Positions 1 through 5,853 of a stretch of DNA of 7,161 bases are shown here, piece after piece. The notes under the pieces were generated by a model. It was not told the DNA's origin, searched no databases, and worked only from the letters and a program-made list of their open reading frames with translations. The stretch is from Candidatus Iainarchaeum sp. (GTDB lineage Archaea; Iainarchaeota; Iainarchaeia; Iainarchaeales; JAXPJC01), in the NCBI GenBank assembly GCA_018304445.1, contig JAGVWD010000033.1:1-7161 (forward strand), given 5' to 3'. The translations under genes and the position numbers were made by a program. Position 1 is the stretch's first letter. Every line of letters starts with the position of its first letter.

Positions 1-1265
1 ATAAGCGCGGGCTTTCCCCAGCGCTTAACCAGGTCAACCACAAATTCCTTATTTTGCTCCCAAAATTCCTTTACAACCCTTATTGCAAACTCCAGATCAT
101 TCGGAATCTCAAATCCTATTTTTTCCTGAATATTGCGAGAAACCTCAAAGCGCCTTGACATCTCATCCTTTGCCTGCTGCATGTCCGCGCACAGCGCATG
201 GCAATCCGGCATTGTGAATGCCCTTAAGCGCCTCAATCCTGTAAGCTCACCGGATTGCTCTACTCTAAAGCTGTATTTTGTCATTTCAAAAATCTTAAGC
301 GGCAGCTGCTTGTATGAAAAGTTCGCATCATGCAGCATGAGGAACTGCCCAAAACACGCGCTGAATCTCAGAAATACGTCCTTGTTCGGGGTTTTGATTG
401 TATATTGCCTTGCTGGAAATCTCTCCAGATATTTTTTAAGCGAGGGATGCGCATAATCATACATTATCGGGCTTTCAATTTCAACCGCGCCGTATTTGTG
501 CATCTCATCCGAAACAAATTCCTCAAGGAGTTTTTTCACCAGTTTTCCATTAGGGGGATAGCGCATGTTTCCCGGGTCTGAGCCGCTTTCATAATCCGCA
601 ATCTCCAACTGCTTCATCATTTTTACATGCGGAGGCTCCTCCTTTGCCACCTTTACCTTCGCCATTTCGTAGTTAGCGAGCTTCTCAAGGCCTTTATAAT
701 TCCCGAAATTGAAGCCAGCAACTTTCCCATTTTCATTCCTTATTTCATTCAATTTTCCATCCGGCTCGAGCACAAACCAGCTTGATTTAAGCGTTTTTTC
801 AGCCTTCACTGCTGTTGACTCAACTTCCTTCTTCGTTTCAGCGGTTATCTGCCTGCTCAATTCGCTTAATGGATGCCCCTTGCACGCAATTTCAAATGCC
901 TTGTAATATCCGAAAGGGCTTTTTACAACCTTATAGTTCTGCTTTGCAAGCGCCTGCTCTGCAAGAGCCATTATTTTTACAGCAGTTTCAGGCCTGCTGG
1001 GCTTTTTACCGAAAAGCAGATGCACATAAGGATAAAGGACAATATTTTTCTCCTTGAGATTCTGCGCAACGCCTGCAATTTCCTTCACAAGGTTTTCTGC
1101 TGTTCCTTGGGGATTCGCATCATCCTCCTCAGCAAAGCTCATAAAACAAACAAGGCATTTCTTCAGCTTCGCGCTCTTTTCCTTGGGCGCAAGAGGCTCT
1201 GCAAACCTGGTTTTCTCCCCCGCCTTGTAATTCAGCTTGTCCGAATGTATGAATAGCACGTTCAT
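1..1265 (-). CDS. thrS: Threonyl-tRNA synthetase, archaeal type (3' end outside window)
   Basis: Charges tRNA-Thr with threonine in the cytoplasm and removes mischarged serine. I translated it directly: 421 complete codons are open from the ATG at 1265 to the window edge. The start gives MNVLFIHSDKLNYK, the usual archaeal N-terminus. Residues 1 to about 140 form the archaeal editing domain (D-aminoacyl-tRNA deacylase-like fold), ending in the typical FGYYKAF and GHPLSE segments (119-135). The class II catalytic core begins near residue 210. It shows GNMRYPPNG (232-240), RFSACFGQF (300-308), motif 2 in YSFRVEQSGELTGLRRLRAF (331-350) and MPDCHA (352-357). Cys304 and His356 match two of the three zinc ligands that recognise threonine. 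Motif 3, the third zinc ligand and the anticodon-binding domain lie off the left edge; archaeal homologues are about 600 residues. A GGTG eight bases before the ATG is a plausible ribosome binding site. The gene diverges from nre across 47 bp. Confidence 0.96.
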   Translation of the reverse strand, partial: MNVLFIHSDKLNYKAGEKTRFAEPLAPKEKSAKLKKCLVCFMSFAEEDDANPQGTAENLVKEIAGVAQNLKEKNIVLYPYVHLLFGKKPSRPETAVKIMALAEQALAKQNYKVVKSPFGYYKAFEIACKGHPLSELSRQITAETKKEVESTAVKAEKTLKSSWFVLEPDGKLNEIRNENGKVAGFNFGNYKGLEKLANYEMAKVKVAKEEPPHVKMMKQLEIADYESGSDPGNMRYPPNGKLVKKLLEEFVSDEMHKYGAVEIESPIMYDYAHPSLKKYLERFPARQYTIKTPNKDVFLRFSACFGQFLMLHDANFSYKQLPLKIFEMTKYSFRVEQSGELTGLRRLRAFTMPDCHALCADMQQAKDEMSRRFEVSRNIQEKIGFEIPNDLEFAIRVVKEFWEQNKEFVVDLVKRWGKPAL

Positions 1266-1280
1266 TCCGCAGCACCACAA

Positions 1281-1310
1281 ATATGATAAAGCCAAATATT
1301 TAATATATTA
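1281..1310. promoter_or_regulatory. Divergent thrS/nre promoter region
   Basis: The 47 bp between the two start codons are strongly AT-rich. They contain two TATA-like stretches, atatgataaa (1281-1290) and atatttaatatatta (1296-1310). The first lies about 27 bases before the nre ATG and would suit a leaderless nre transcript. Read leftward, the second lies 30-45 bases before the thrS ATG and would leave a short leader holding the GGTG ribosome binding site. The assignment is by spacing only. Confidence 0.4.
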
Positions 1311-1312
1311 TC

Positions 1313-2557
1313 ATGAACGCCTCCCCAAGCGCAGAGCTTTGCGTAAGGTGCAAAGGGCGCCTTTACTGCGGCATGCACTACTGCCCGATACTTGAGCGCT
1401 ATAAGAGCGCAAAGAGAATTACTTCCGAAATAAAGGGAAATGAATTTTCTGGGAACTCCCCCCCAAGCGTTTTTGTTTCATGGCACGATTATCCAAATAT
1501 TTCCTTCGCGCCGATGTCTCCCCCGAAAGTAATGGAAAACGCGGATTTGCTTGACAATCCCGAAAAATGGTATGGCATTGCGCAGGAGGAGATTATTGCC
1601 TTCAGGGAAATCCTCATAAGAAGCACAAAGAAGTTCAATGCGCTTTCCGCTTCCAATCCTTCATACGAACTTTCAGAAATGCAGGAGATGGTAATGGCTT
1701 CAAAGCCCACGGAAGTTGAAATAAAGCTGAAGTACGCTCCAAAAATTGAACTTGAATTTGATGCAAGCGCCGCTCCCTCAGGTCCTGTTGCTCCGCTTGA
1801 AAAATTTACACTTGCAGAAAACCCGAAAATCCCCAAGGACATTGATTATGCGGTAAGCGATTTTGATTTGAAGGCAAACTCCGCGCTTCAGGAACTGTAC
1901 AAGAAGGAAATTCCCGTGCATACGCTCTACAAGCTCCTGAGCGCAGGGTTGTTAGGAATACAAAAGCAAAGAAAATTAACCCCGACAAGATGGTCCATAA
2001 CTGCAACCGACAGCAACCTCAGCAACGCAATGATTTCGCGAATAAAGGAATTTTCAAAAATTGATTCTTATTTGCTCTTCAATTCAAACTATTTGGATAA
2101 TAATTTCTATGTTTTATTGCTCCCAAGTGAATGGCAGTTCGAGCAGCTTGAGGCATGGCAGCCCGGAAGCCCCTGGGCAGGAAATGCTGAAACTGCATTC
2201 ATTATTTCAGATTATGAGTTTTACAAAGGGCGCACAACATACGCTGACAATGTAACAGGCGCATATTACTCCGCAAGGCTTGCAGTCTGCGAATATCTGA
2301 CGCAGAAAAAGAAGCAGGCAGGCGCAATAATTTTCCGGGAGATAGGGTCAGAGTATAAAATTCCGCTGGGTGTTTGGGTTATAAGGCAAACAATTAGGAA
2401 TGCTATGGAGTCAAAACCTTTGAATTTTTTAGATAGAGATCTTGCACTAGCCTATATTGGAACAAAATTAAGAATACCGATTAGAATGTGGATTAAAAAA
2501 AGCAGAGTACTGGATCAATTATTCCACCAAAAAACTTTACATGATTTTACTCCATAA
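1313..2557 (+). CDS. nre: Nre family archaeal DNA repair protein, chimeric with a replaced C-terminus
   Basis: Nre proteins act in archaeal DNA repair; haloarchaeal NreA works with UvrABC and binds PCNA through a C-terminal PIP box. This 414-residue protein shows the family marks. There is an N-terminal zinc finger, CVRC...CGMHYC (Cys10, 13, 19, 24, with His22 nearby). It is followed by GNSPPSVFV (47-55), YPNISFAPMSPP (60-71), LTPTRWSITATD (222-233), GAYYSARLAVCEYL (316-329), FREIGSEYKIPLGVWV (341-356) and a C-terminal QKTLHDF (406-412). The start is the only ATG at the expected distance before the zinc finger. Up to about codon 352 the base use matches the neighbours. From Gly353 onward it switches to AT-rich codons (aga, tta, caa, ata), as in the adjacent endonuclease gene. 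A second, native-looking C-terminus lies displaced at 3789-3887. I infer that codons ~353-414 came with the homing element and that the protein is a full-length chimera, probably still working. Its last 21 bases overlap the endonuclease gene tail-to-tail. Confidence 0.93.
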   Translation: MNASPSAELCVRCKGRLYCGMHYCPILERYKSAKRITSEIKGNEFSGNSPPSVFVSWHDYPNISFAPMSPPKVMENADLLDNPEKWYGIAQEEIIAFREILIRSTKKFNALSASNPSYELSEMQEMVMASKPTEVEIKLKYAPKIELEFDASAAPSGPVAPLEKFTLAENPKIPKDIDYAVSDFDLKANSALQELYKKEIPVHTLYKLLSAGLLGIQKQRKLTPTRWSITATDSNLSNAMISRIKEFSKIDSYLLFNSNYLDNNFYVLLLPSEWQFEQLEAWQPGSPWAGNAETAFIISDYEFYKGRTTYADNVTGAYYSARLAVCEYLTQKKKQAGAIIFREIGSEYKIPLGVWVIRQTIRNAMESKPLNFLDRDLALAYIGTKLRIPIRMWIKKSRVLDQLFHQKTLHDFTP

Positions 2558-3733
2558 ATCTGCATGGTTATTGTGTTTACCGATCCTATGAATAAATCCT
2601 TGGTTTTCTAATGCCCTCAAATGTTCACGCAATGAGGACGGAGCAATATTTATTTTTCTACAAAGATCAGTAACTGTTTGATTTTGCTTTGTTAGTGTAT
2701 TTACTATCTCATTCTTTGTAACTCCATAATCTTTTGTTTTCCAAAGGCGTATTTTTCTTCTGACAATATCACTCAGTTTTTCACTTTTATGAGCCAAGCC
2801 ACAAGTTTGAAACTCATTCGTAATAGCATTAATGTCCGCATTGAATTTTAGTGCGTCTTTAACCGAAATATATATCCTAAAATCTTTCGGGGTGTTTTTA
2901 GATTTTTTTCTAGGACCATAACAACAATACCCCAAGCTTAGAATGATTTCCTTTATATCTTCTAGCAATTCTTTATTACTAGAGTATATTTCAATTGTAT
3001 CTCCAATGTGCCCCTCATCTACTATAAAAGCAGTTAGCCCTGCCACTAAAAATGATTTTGGAAGCGCCTTAATCTCTTCCGGAATTCTTGTAGTCCCTAG
3101 ATAGTGCTTAGCTAATCCAAAATAATATTTATAGAATTCTATAATCACTTTAGGAATAATTACCTTAGAATCTTTTAGAGTAATTTTACTTACGCTAAAA
3201 TTACCAAAACAATTTCTCAATTTGGATAGGAAATTCGCTAAACCAACCTCATTCTTCTGCCGATAGTGGGATGTTTGCCCCCTGTCGCCAACGCATCCAT
3301 CGCCATATAAATGAAAAATAACCGATACCAATTCAGGGGTCAAAAGTAGAGGAAATTTCATTTTGACAGAGGTTCCTCTGCCTCTCGAATTGCAATACTC
3401 CAGCTTTCTTTCAATTTCTTGCATTACCTCGTTGTCTTTACTTATGTTATTGGATAAAACCTTTGAAATTTCTAGAGCCACCCATAAAGGAATATTTCTT
3501 GTCCTCTTTCTTGTCTTTTCAACCCCCATTCTCCAATGTGAAAGTGCCCCAACACTATACCTTTTTTCTAAACCATATAATCTGCCTTGTTTGTTGAGAA
3601 AGCTTATTGCAGCTTTCCAAGAGCGGAAACTATCTATAAAATCTCTGATCAGAGGCGTTCTGTATTTATCATTTATTCTCAAGTAAGTTTCTGTTGGCGG
3701 AAAATCCCAAACATGTATTTCTTGATATTGCAT
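2537..3733 (-). CDS. LAGLIDADG homing endonuclease with N- and C-terminal helix-turn-helix regions
   Basis: A 398-residue protein predicted to make a site-specific double-strand break in alleles of its host gene that lack the element, so that repair copies the element in. Two LAGLIDADG helices are visible: VIFHLYGDG (138-146, catalytic Asp145) and LTAFIVDEG (233-241, Glu240 in the catalytic position). Both acidic positions are kept, so activity is plausible. Two motifs suggest a single-chain, monomeric enzyme. Residues about 32-95 look like a helix-turn-helix (GALSHWRMG, then IPLWVALEISKVLS). Residues about 330-390 look like a winged helix (KNEIVNTL, APSSLREHLRALENQGFIHR). The reading frame is open up to 3859, but the extra 42 codons are antisense to the displaced nre tail. 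I choose the ATG at 3733 because a BRE/TATA promoter sits about 27 bases upstream, which fits a leaderless mRNA. Its 3' end overlaps the new nre end by 21 bases. An intein is excluded by strand and by the lack of splicing-domain residues. Confidence 0.88.
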   Translation of the reverse strand: MQYQEIHVWDFPPTETYLRINDKYRTPLIRDFIDSFRSWKAAISFLNKQGRLYGLEKRYSVGALSHWRMGVEKTRKRTRNIPLWVALEISKVLSNNISKDNEVMQEIERKLEYCNSRGRGTSVKMKFPLLLTPELVSVIFHLYGDGCVGDRGQTSHYRQKNEVGLANFLSKLRNCFGNFSVSKITLKDSKVIIPKVIIEFYKYYFGLAKHYLGTTRIPEEIKALPKSFLVAGLTAFIVDEGHIGDTIEIYSSNKELLEDIKEIILSLGYCCYGPRKKSKNTPKDFRIYISVKDALKFNADINAITNEFQTCGLAHKSEKLSDIVRRKIRLWKTKDYGVTKNEIVNTLTKQNQTVTDLCRKINIAPSSLREHLRALENQGFIHRIGKHNNHADLWSKIM

Positions 3734-3754
3734 AAATAATACCAATTTGAAGTA

Positions 3755-3770
3755 GTTATAAATGATTTCG
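3755..3770 (-). promoter_or_regulatory. BRE/TATA promoter of the homing endonuclease gene
   Basis: Read leftward, the sequence is CGAAATC directly followed by ATTTATAAC. This resembles a purine-led archaeal BRE next to a TATA box. The TATA centre (about 3760) is 27 bases from the ATG at 3733, the spacing expected when transcription starts at or next to the start codon. No Shine-Dalgarno sequence precedes that ATG. The TATA core is nearly symmetrical (ttataaat on the plus strand), so weak rightward initiation toward the displaced nre tail is also possible. Confidence 0.6.
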
Positions 3771-3788
3771 GGACCAAATCGCCACTGA

Positions 3789-3887
3789 ATCAATTCAAAA
3801 TTCAGGATTCCGATGAAATTCTGGAAAAGCAAATCAGCGCTCCTTGACGCGCACCTCAAGCAGAAAAGAATGAATGAGTGGTTCTAA
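3789..3887 (+). pseudogene. Displaced original 3' end of nre with PIP box
   Basis: Read in the frame of 3813, this stretch encodes INSKFRIPMKFW, then KSKSALLDAHLK, then QKRMNEWF and a TAA at 3885-3887. It aligns without gaps to the present Nre C-terminus from Ile382: KFRIP matches KLRIP, the Trp of KFW matches that of RMW, LLD matches VLD, and QKRMNEWF matches QKTLHDFT. It ends in a textbook PIP box (Q-x-x-hydrophobic-x-x-aromatic-aromatic). Codons such as gcg, ctc, agc and aag match the host genes, not the insert. Its stop overlaps the stop of the leftward gene at 3884, a natural tail-to-tail arrangement that predates the insertion. An in-frame TGA at 3786 cuts it off from upstream sequence. 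An internal ATG at 3813 could start a 24-residue peptide, but no clear ribosome binding site supports this. Confidence 0.85.
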
Positions 3888-4354
3888 TGCGCCCTTAAAA
3901 ACTTCTCTGCCGCCTCAATAACACTCTTTTCATCAGCAATATCTTCTTTCAGCTTAGCCAGCAACAAACCAATGGTCAGCTTTATTATTTTTGATTCCTC
4001 CAATCCCGCCTTTCTTGTTCTTAAAAACAGGCTATTGAATTCCCTGTCAAAATTGTTCAATGGTTTTTCTGCAAAAGCAATCCTTTTCTTCATAACGCCA
4101 ATAGTTTTTAGCGAAGATGCCTTTTCCGCGTGATTTACAGGAATTCCACTCTTAATATTATTAATAGTCTCATTTATAACTGCTAAATCGAATTTCTGCT
4201 CACGCCACATCTTTTTTATGTCTGCGTTGAACATTTCAATTCGTTTGTTTAATCCATTTACCCTAGGTATAAATTTCATTATAATTCTGCTCTTCTGCGC
4301 ACCAATCTCAAAATTAGTTTTCAATCTGCGCCTTTTCGGAATTTCAGCAGGCAT
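3884..4354 (-). CDS. Basic, probably helical protein of unknown function, coupled to rfcS
   Basis: I do not recognise this 156-residue protein. It is soluble-looking, rich in Lys and Arg, and opens with a cluster KRRRLK (7-12). The rest reads as several amphipathic helices (for example KIIKLTIGLLLAKLKEDIADEKSV near the C-terminus). I see no cysteine pairs, membrane segment, signal peptide or nucleotide-binding motif. The start is taken at 4354, one base after the rfcS stop codon, with GGGGA upstream as a possible ribosome binding site; an in-frame ATG at 4369 would overlap rfcS by 14 bases and add five residues. Its spacing implies co-transcription and translational coupling with rfcS. A basic helical protein in that position could bind nucleic acid or a replication partner, but that is inference. 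Its TAG stop overlaps the stop of the displaced nre tail. Confidence 0.72.
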   Translation of the reverse strand: MPAEIPKRRRLKTNFEIGAQKSRIIMKFIPRVNGLNKRIEMFNADIKKMWREQKFDLAVINETINNIKSGIPVNHAEKASSLKTIGVMKKRIAFAEKPLNNFDREFNSLFLRTRKAGLEESKIIKLTIGLLLAKLKEDIADEKSVIEAAEKFLRAH

Positions 4355-4355
4355 T

Positions 4356-5324
4356 TTATTTCCCCGCATATTTCATGAACTGCGCCAGCAGCGCTTCTAA
4401 TTGAATGCGCTCGTTAGCGCCTTCCACAATCCTGAAATTATACTCTCCAATAATATCAATCAGCTCAATCTTAGTTTTGCTGTCAATTTCAGTTTCAGGC
4501 ATTTCCAAAAGTTCGCGGTACAGCTGCACAATAATATCCTCTCCACTCATTCCATGCTCATAAAGCAGCGCATCAAGCTTCTGCCGCGCCTCCAGAAAAT
4601 TATGCTTCAAAATGAGATTTATCATTTCCTGAATTTCAACAGGCTTTGCGCGCGATGCAACATTGTATATCGTGTCCTCGTCAATTTTTTTCCCAAGCGA
4701 AGCGCCGGCCTGAAGTATATTTACTGCCTTTCTCAAATCCCCCTCGCTCACATAAATCATTGCCTTTACTGCCTTTTCATCCATCTGCAATGCTTCTTTC
4801 CCCGCAATATCCTGCAGCTTCTCCTCTATGTGCCTTGAGCTAAGCGGTTTAAAGCGGAACAAAACACATCTGCTTTGCAGGGGTTCAATAATGCGGCTTG
4901 AATAATTGCAAGAAAGCACAAACCTGCAGGTCTTTGTGTAGCGCTCCATTGTCCTGCGCAGCGCCTGCTGCGCATCTGCTGTAAGCGCGTCAGACTCATC
5001 CAGAAAAATTATCTTGAATTCGGTATTGAAAGCGAGAGTGCGCGCAAAATCCTTTATGGTGGAGCGAACAACATCAATGCCCCTCTCATCCGATGCATTC
5101 AATTCGAGGAAATTCCTCCCCGTTTCATTCCCATACAATTCCCTTGAAAGCGCAACCGCTGCGCTTGTCTTTCCTGTTCCTGCGGGCCCGGAAAACATGA
5201 GATTCGGCATGTTCCTGTTTCTCACGTATGCCTCCAGGCGCTTTACTATCTCATCGTGCCCTATTATGTCATTGAGCCTCTGTGGCCTGTATTTTTCCAC
5301 CCAGGGAAGATTGTCAGCAATCAT
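4356..5324 (-). CDS. rfcS: Replication factor C small subunit (clamp loader ATPase)
   Basis: RfcS, with one RfcL, forms the pentamer that opens PCNA and loads it on primed DNA using ATP. The 322-residue protein has the normal family length. It starts with the characteristic LPWVEKYRPQRLNDIIG (6-22). It shows Walker A GPAGTGKT (46-53), Walker B IIFLDESD (105-112; DESD where many homologues have DEAD or DEAH), ASDERGID (77-84), sensor 1 LSCNYSSRI (137-145), the SRC motif in PLQSRC (148-153) and sensor 2 GDLRKAVN (195-202). Residues from about 230 form the helical oligomerisation collar. I place the start at 5324 because the next ATG upstream (5354) adds ten unusual hydrophobic residues and lies inside the promoter palindrome. 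GGTG sits three bases before the chosen ATG. In many archaea rfcL is adjacent; here an unknown gene follows instead. Confidence 0.97.
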   Translation of the reverse strand: MIADNLPWVEKYRPQRLNDIIGHDEIVKRLEAYVRNRNMPNLMFSGPAGTGKTSAAVALSRELYGNETGRNFLELNASDERGIDVVRSTIKDFARTLAFNTEFKIIFLDESDALTADAQQALRRTMERYTKTCRFVLSCNYSSRIIEPLQSRCVLFRFKPLSSRHIEEKLQDIAGKEALQMDEKAVKAMIYVSEGDLRKAVNILQAGASLGKKIDEDTIYNVASRAKPVEIQEMINLILKHNFLEARQKLDALLYEHGMSGEDIIVQLYRELLEMPETEIDSKTKIELIDIIGEYNFRIVEGANERIQLEALLAQFMKYAGK

Positions 5325-5349
5325 AAGCACCAAAATAATTAGCGTAGGG

Positions 5350-5366
5350 AACACTTTTAAAGTGTT
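5350..5366. promoter_or_regulatory. Palindromic TATA region shared by rfcS and the membrane-protein gene
   Basis: aacacttttaaagtgtt is a perfect inverted repeat, with 8-bp arms around one central base (5358). Its centre TTTTAAA can act as a TATA box in both directions. It lies 27 bases before the ATG at 5385, suiting a leaderless transcript rightward. It lies 34 bases before the rfcS ATG, leaving a leader of about 8 bases. The 8-bp symmetry is longer than a TATA box needs, so it may also be an operator for a dimeric regulator. Confidence 0.55.
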
Positions 5367-5384
5367 TGCAGAAGTATTTGTAAT

Positions 5385-5804
5385 ATGAATTTCAACTATG
5401 CCGCAAAGCTTGCAGCGCTGTTCATTTTCTTCTATGCAGTCCTTTTCGTCATTTCAAACCTCATCAATCTCGGGCTGACGGCATGGTCAAACAACCCGAT
5501 GTTCTGGCTCATGCCCTTTGTGGGCTTCTTTTTTGTGTTCATTGCAATTGACTACATTGACAAGTATCTGGAAATAAAATTCGCAAACACGGTTTTCTTC
5601 CCGCTTGCCTTCATAATTGCGTGCTTCATTTCCTTCTGGGTTGTGCTTTACGTATATATAGGCAATACCGCCCAGCTCTCAGGCCAGGCTGCGGTTGTGT
5701 TTGACTTCTGGGAGAGGCTGAGGGCCAGCGCATTCCTGCTTTTCACTTTCTCGGGGCTTTTCGGCTGGGCCTCAAAAATCGCAATGGACAAAATAGGCAA
5801 ATGA
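5385..5804 (+). CDS. Small four-helix membrane protein, function unknown
   Basis: A 139-residue, strongly hydrophobic protein that I cannot assign to a family. Four membrane segments are visible at about 8-30, 39-55, 70-91 and 113-130. Short polar links separate them: DYIDKYLEIKF (56-66) between the second and third, and GNTAQLSGQ (93-101) plus FWERLR (108-113) before the fourth. It ends in a short basic tail, KIAMDKIGK. No signal-peptide cleavage site or catalytic motif is evident. The ATG at 5385 is the first in the frame and lies 27 bases from the shared TATA palindrome, with no Shine-Dalgarno sequence, so a leaderless start is likely. The methylthiotransferase gene follows after 49 bases with its own ribosome binding site, so the two may share a transcript. 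That pairing does not reveal a function. Confidence 0.82.
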   Translation: MNFNYAAKLAALFIFFYAVLFVISNLINLGLTAWSNNPMFWLMPFVGFFFVFIAIDYIDKYLEIKFANTVFFPLAFIIACFISFWVVLYVYIGNTAQLSGQAAVVFDFWERLRASAFLLFTFSGLFGWASKIAMDKIGK

Positions 5805-5843
5805 TTCATCAGAAGCTGCGTTTCCCCAAACTTCCTCATTTTC

Positions 5844-5848
5844 AGGAG
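5844..5848 (+). promoter_or_regulatory. Ribosome binding site of the methylthiotransferase gene
   Basis: AGGAG lies five bases before the ATG at 5854 and supports that start. The presence of a good Shine-Dalgarno sequence here, against none at the upstream gene, fits an internal gene of a two-gene transcript. Confidence 0.6.
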
Positions 5849-5853
5849 AAATT

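Larger units (their letters stand above)
2369..3788. mobile_element. Homing-endonuclease element carrying a replacement nre 3' end
   Basis: The block contains only two things: a substitute 3' segment of nre on the plus strand and a LAGLIDADG endonuclease gene on the minus strand. Edges are inferred. On the left, codon use changes at or just after the conserved PLGVWV codons (2363-2380). On the right, homology to the Nre tail resumes at 3789, directly after an in-frame TGA (3786-3788). Composition supports a foreign origin: by my count GCGC occurs 13 times in nre from 1313 to 2368 but once in the 1420 bases of this block, and it reappears at once beyond it. I see no integrase, transposase, terminal inverted repeat or target duplication. 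The element therefore probably moves by endonuclease cleavage and homologous repair. The exact edges are uncertain by some tens of bases. Confidence 0.75.

Noticed and set aside
133..1256. Several rightward open frames (133-456, 330-581, 709-906, 815-1057, 873-1256)
   Set aside because: All are antisense to a continuous, fully recognisable thrS reading frame and encode nothing familiar.
1489..2255. Open frames at 1489-1842 and 1806-2006 (minus) and 2061-2255 (plus)
   Set aside because: They overlap the well-supported nre coding region in other frames and have no family features or promoters.
3764..3780. Short inverted repeat gattt...aaatc at the right edge of the foreign block
   Set aside because: Five-base arms with a seven-base gap are expected by chance, and no matching copy or target duplication is visible at the left edge.
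2381..3810. Intein or in-frame intron in nre
   Set aside because: The endonuclease is on the opposite strand. The upstream nre frame reaches its own stop after a complete substitute C-terminus, and no splicing-domain ends (Cys/Ser start, His-Asn end) are present in the nre frame. The two tails are homologous duplicates, not exon parts.
3734..3859. N-terminal extension of the homing endonuclease frame up to an ATG at 3859
   Set aside because: Its 42 extra codons run through the promoter and antisense to the displaced nre tail. The ATG at 3733 has a well-placed BRE/TATA, so the longer frame is incidental.
5325..5354. Longer rfcS start at the ATG at 5354
   Set aside because: It adds ten hydrophobic residues not seen in the family and would begin inside the promoter palindrome. 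Clamp-loader subunits start just before the PWVEKYRP segment.
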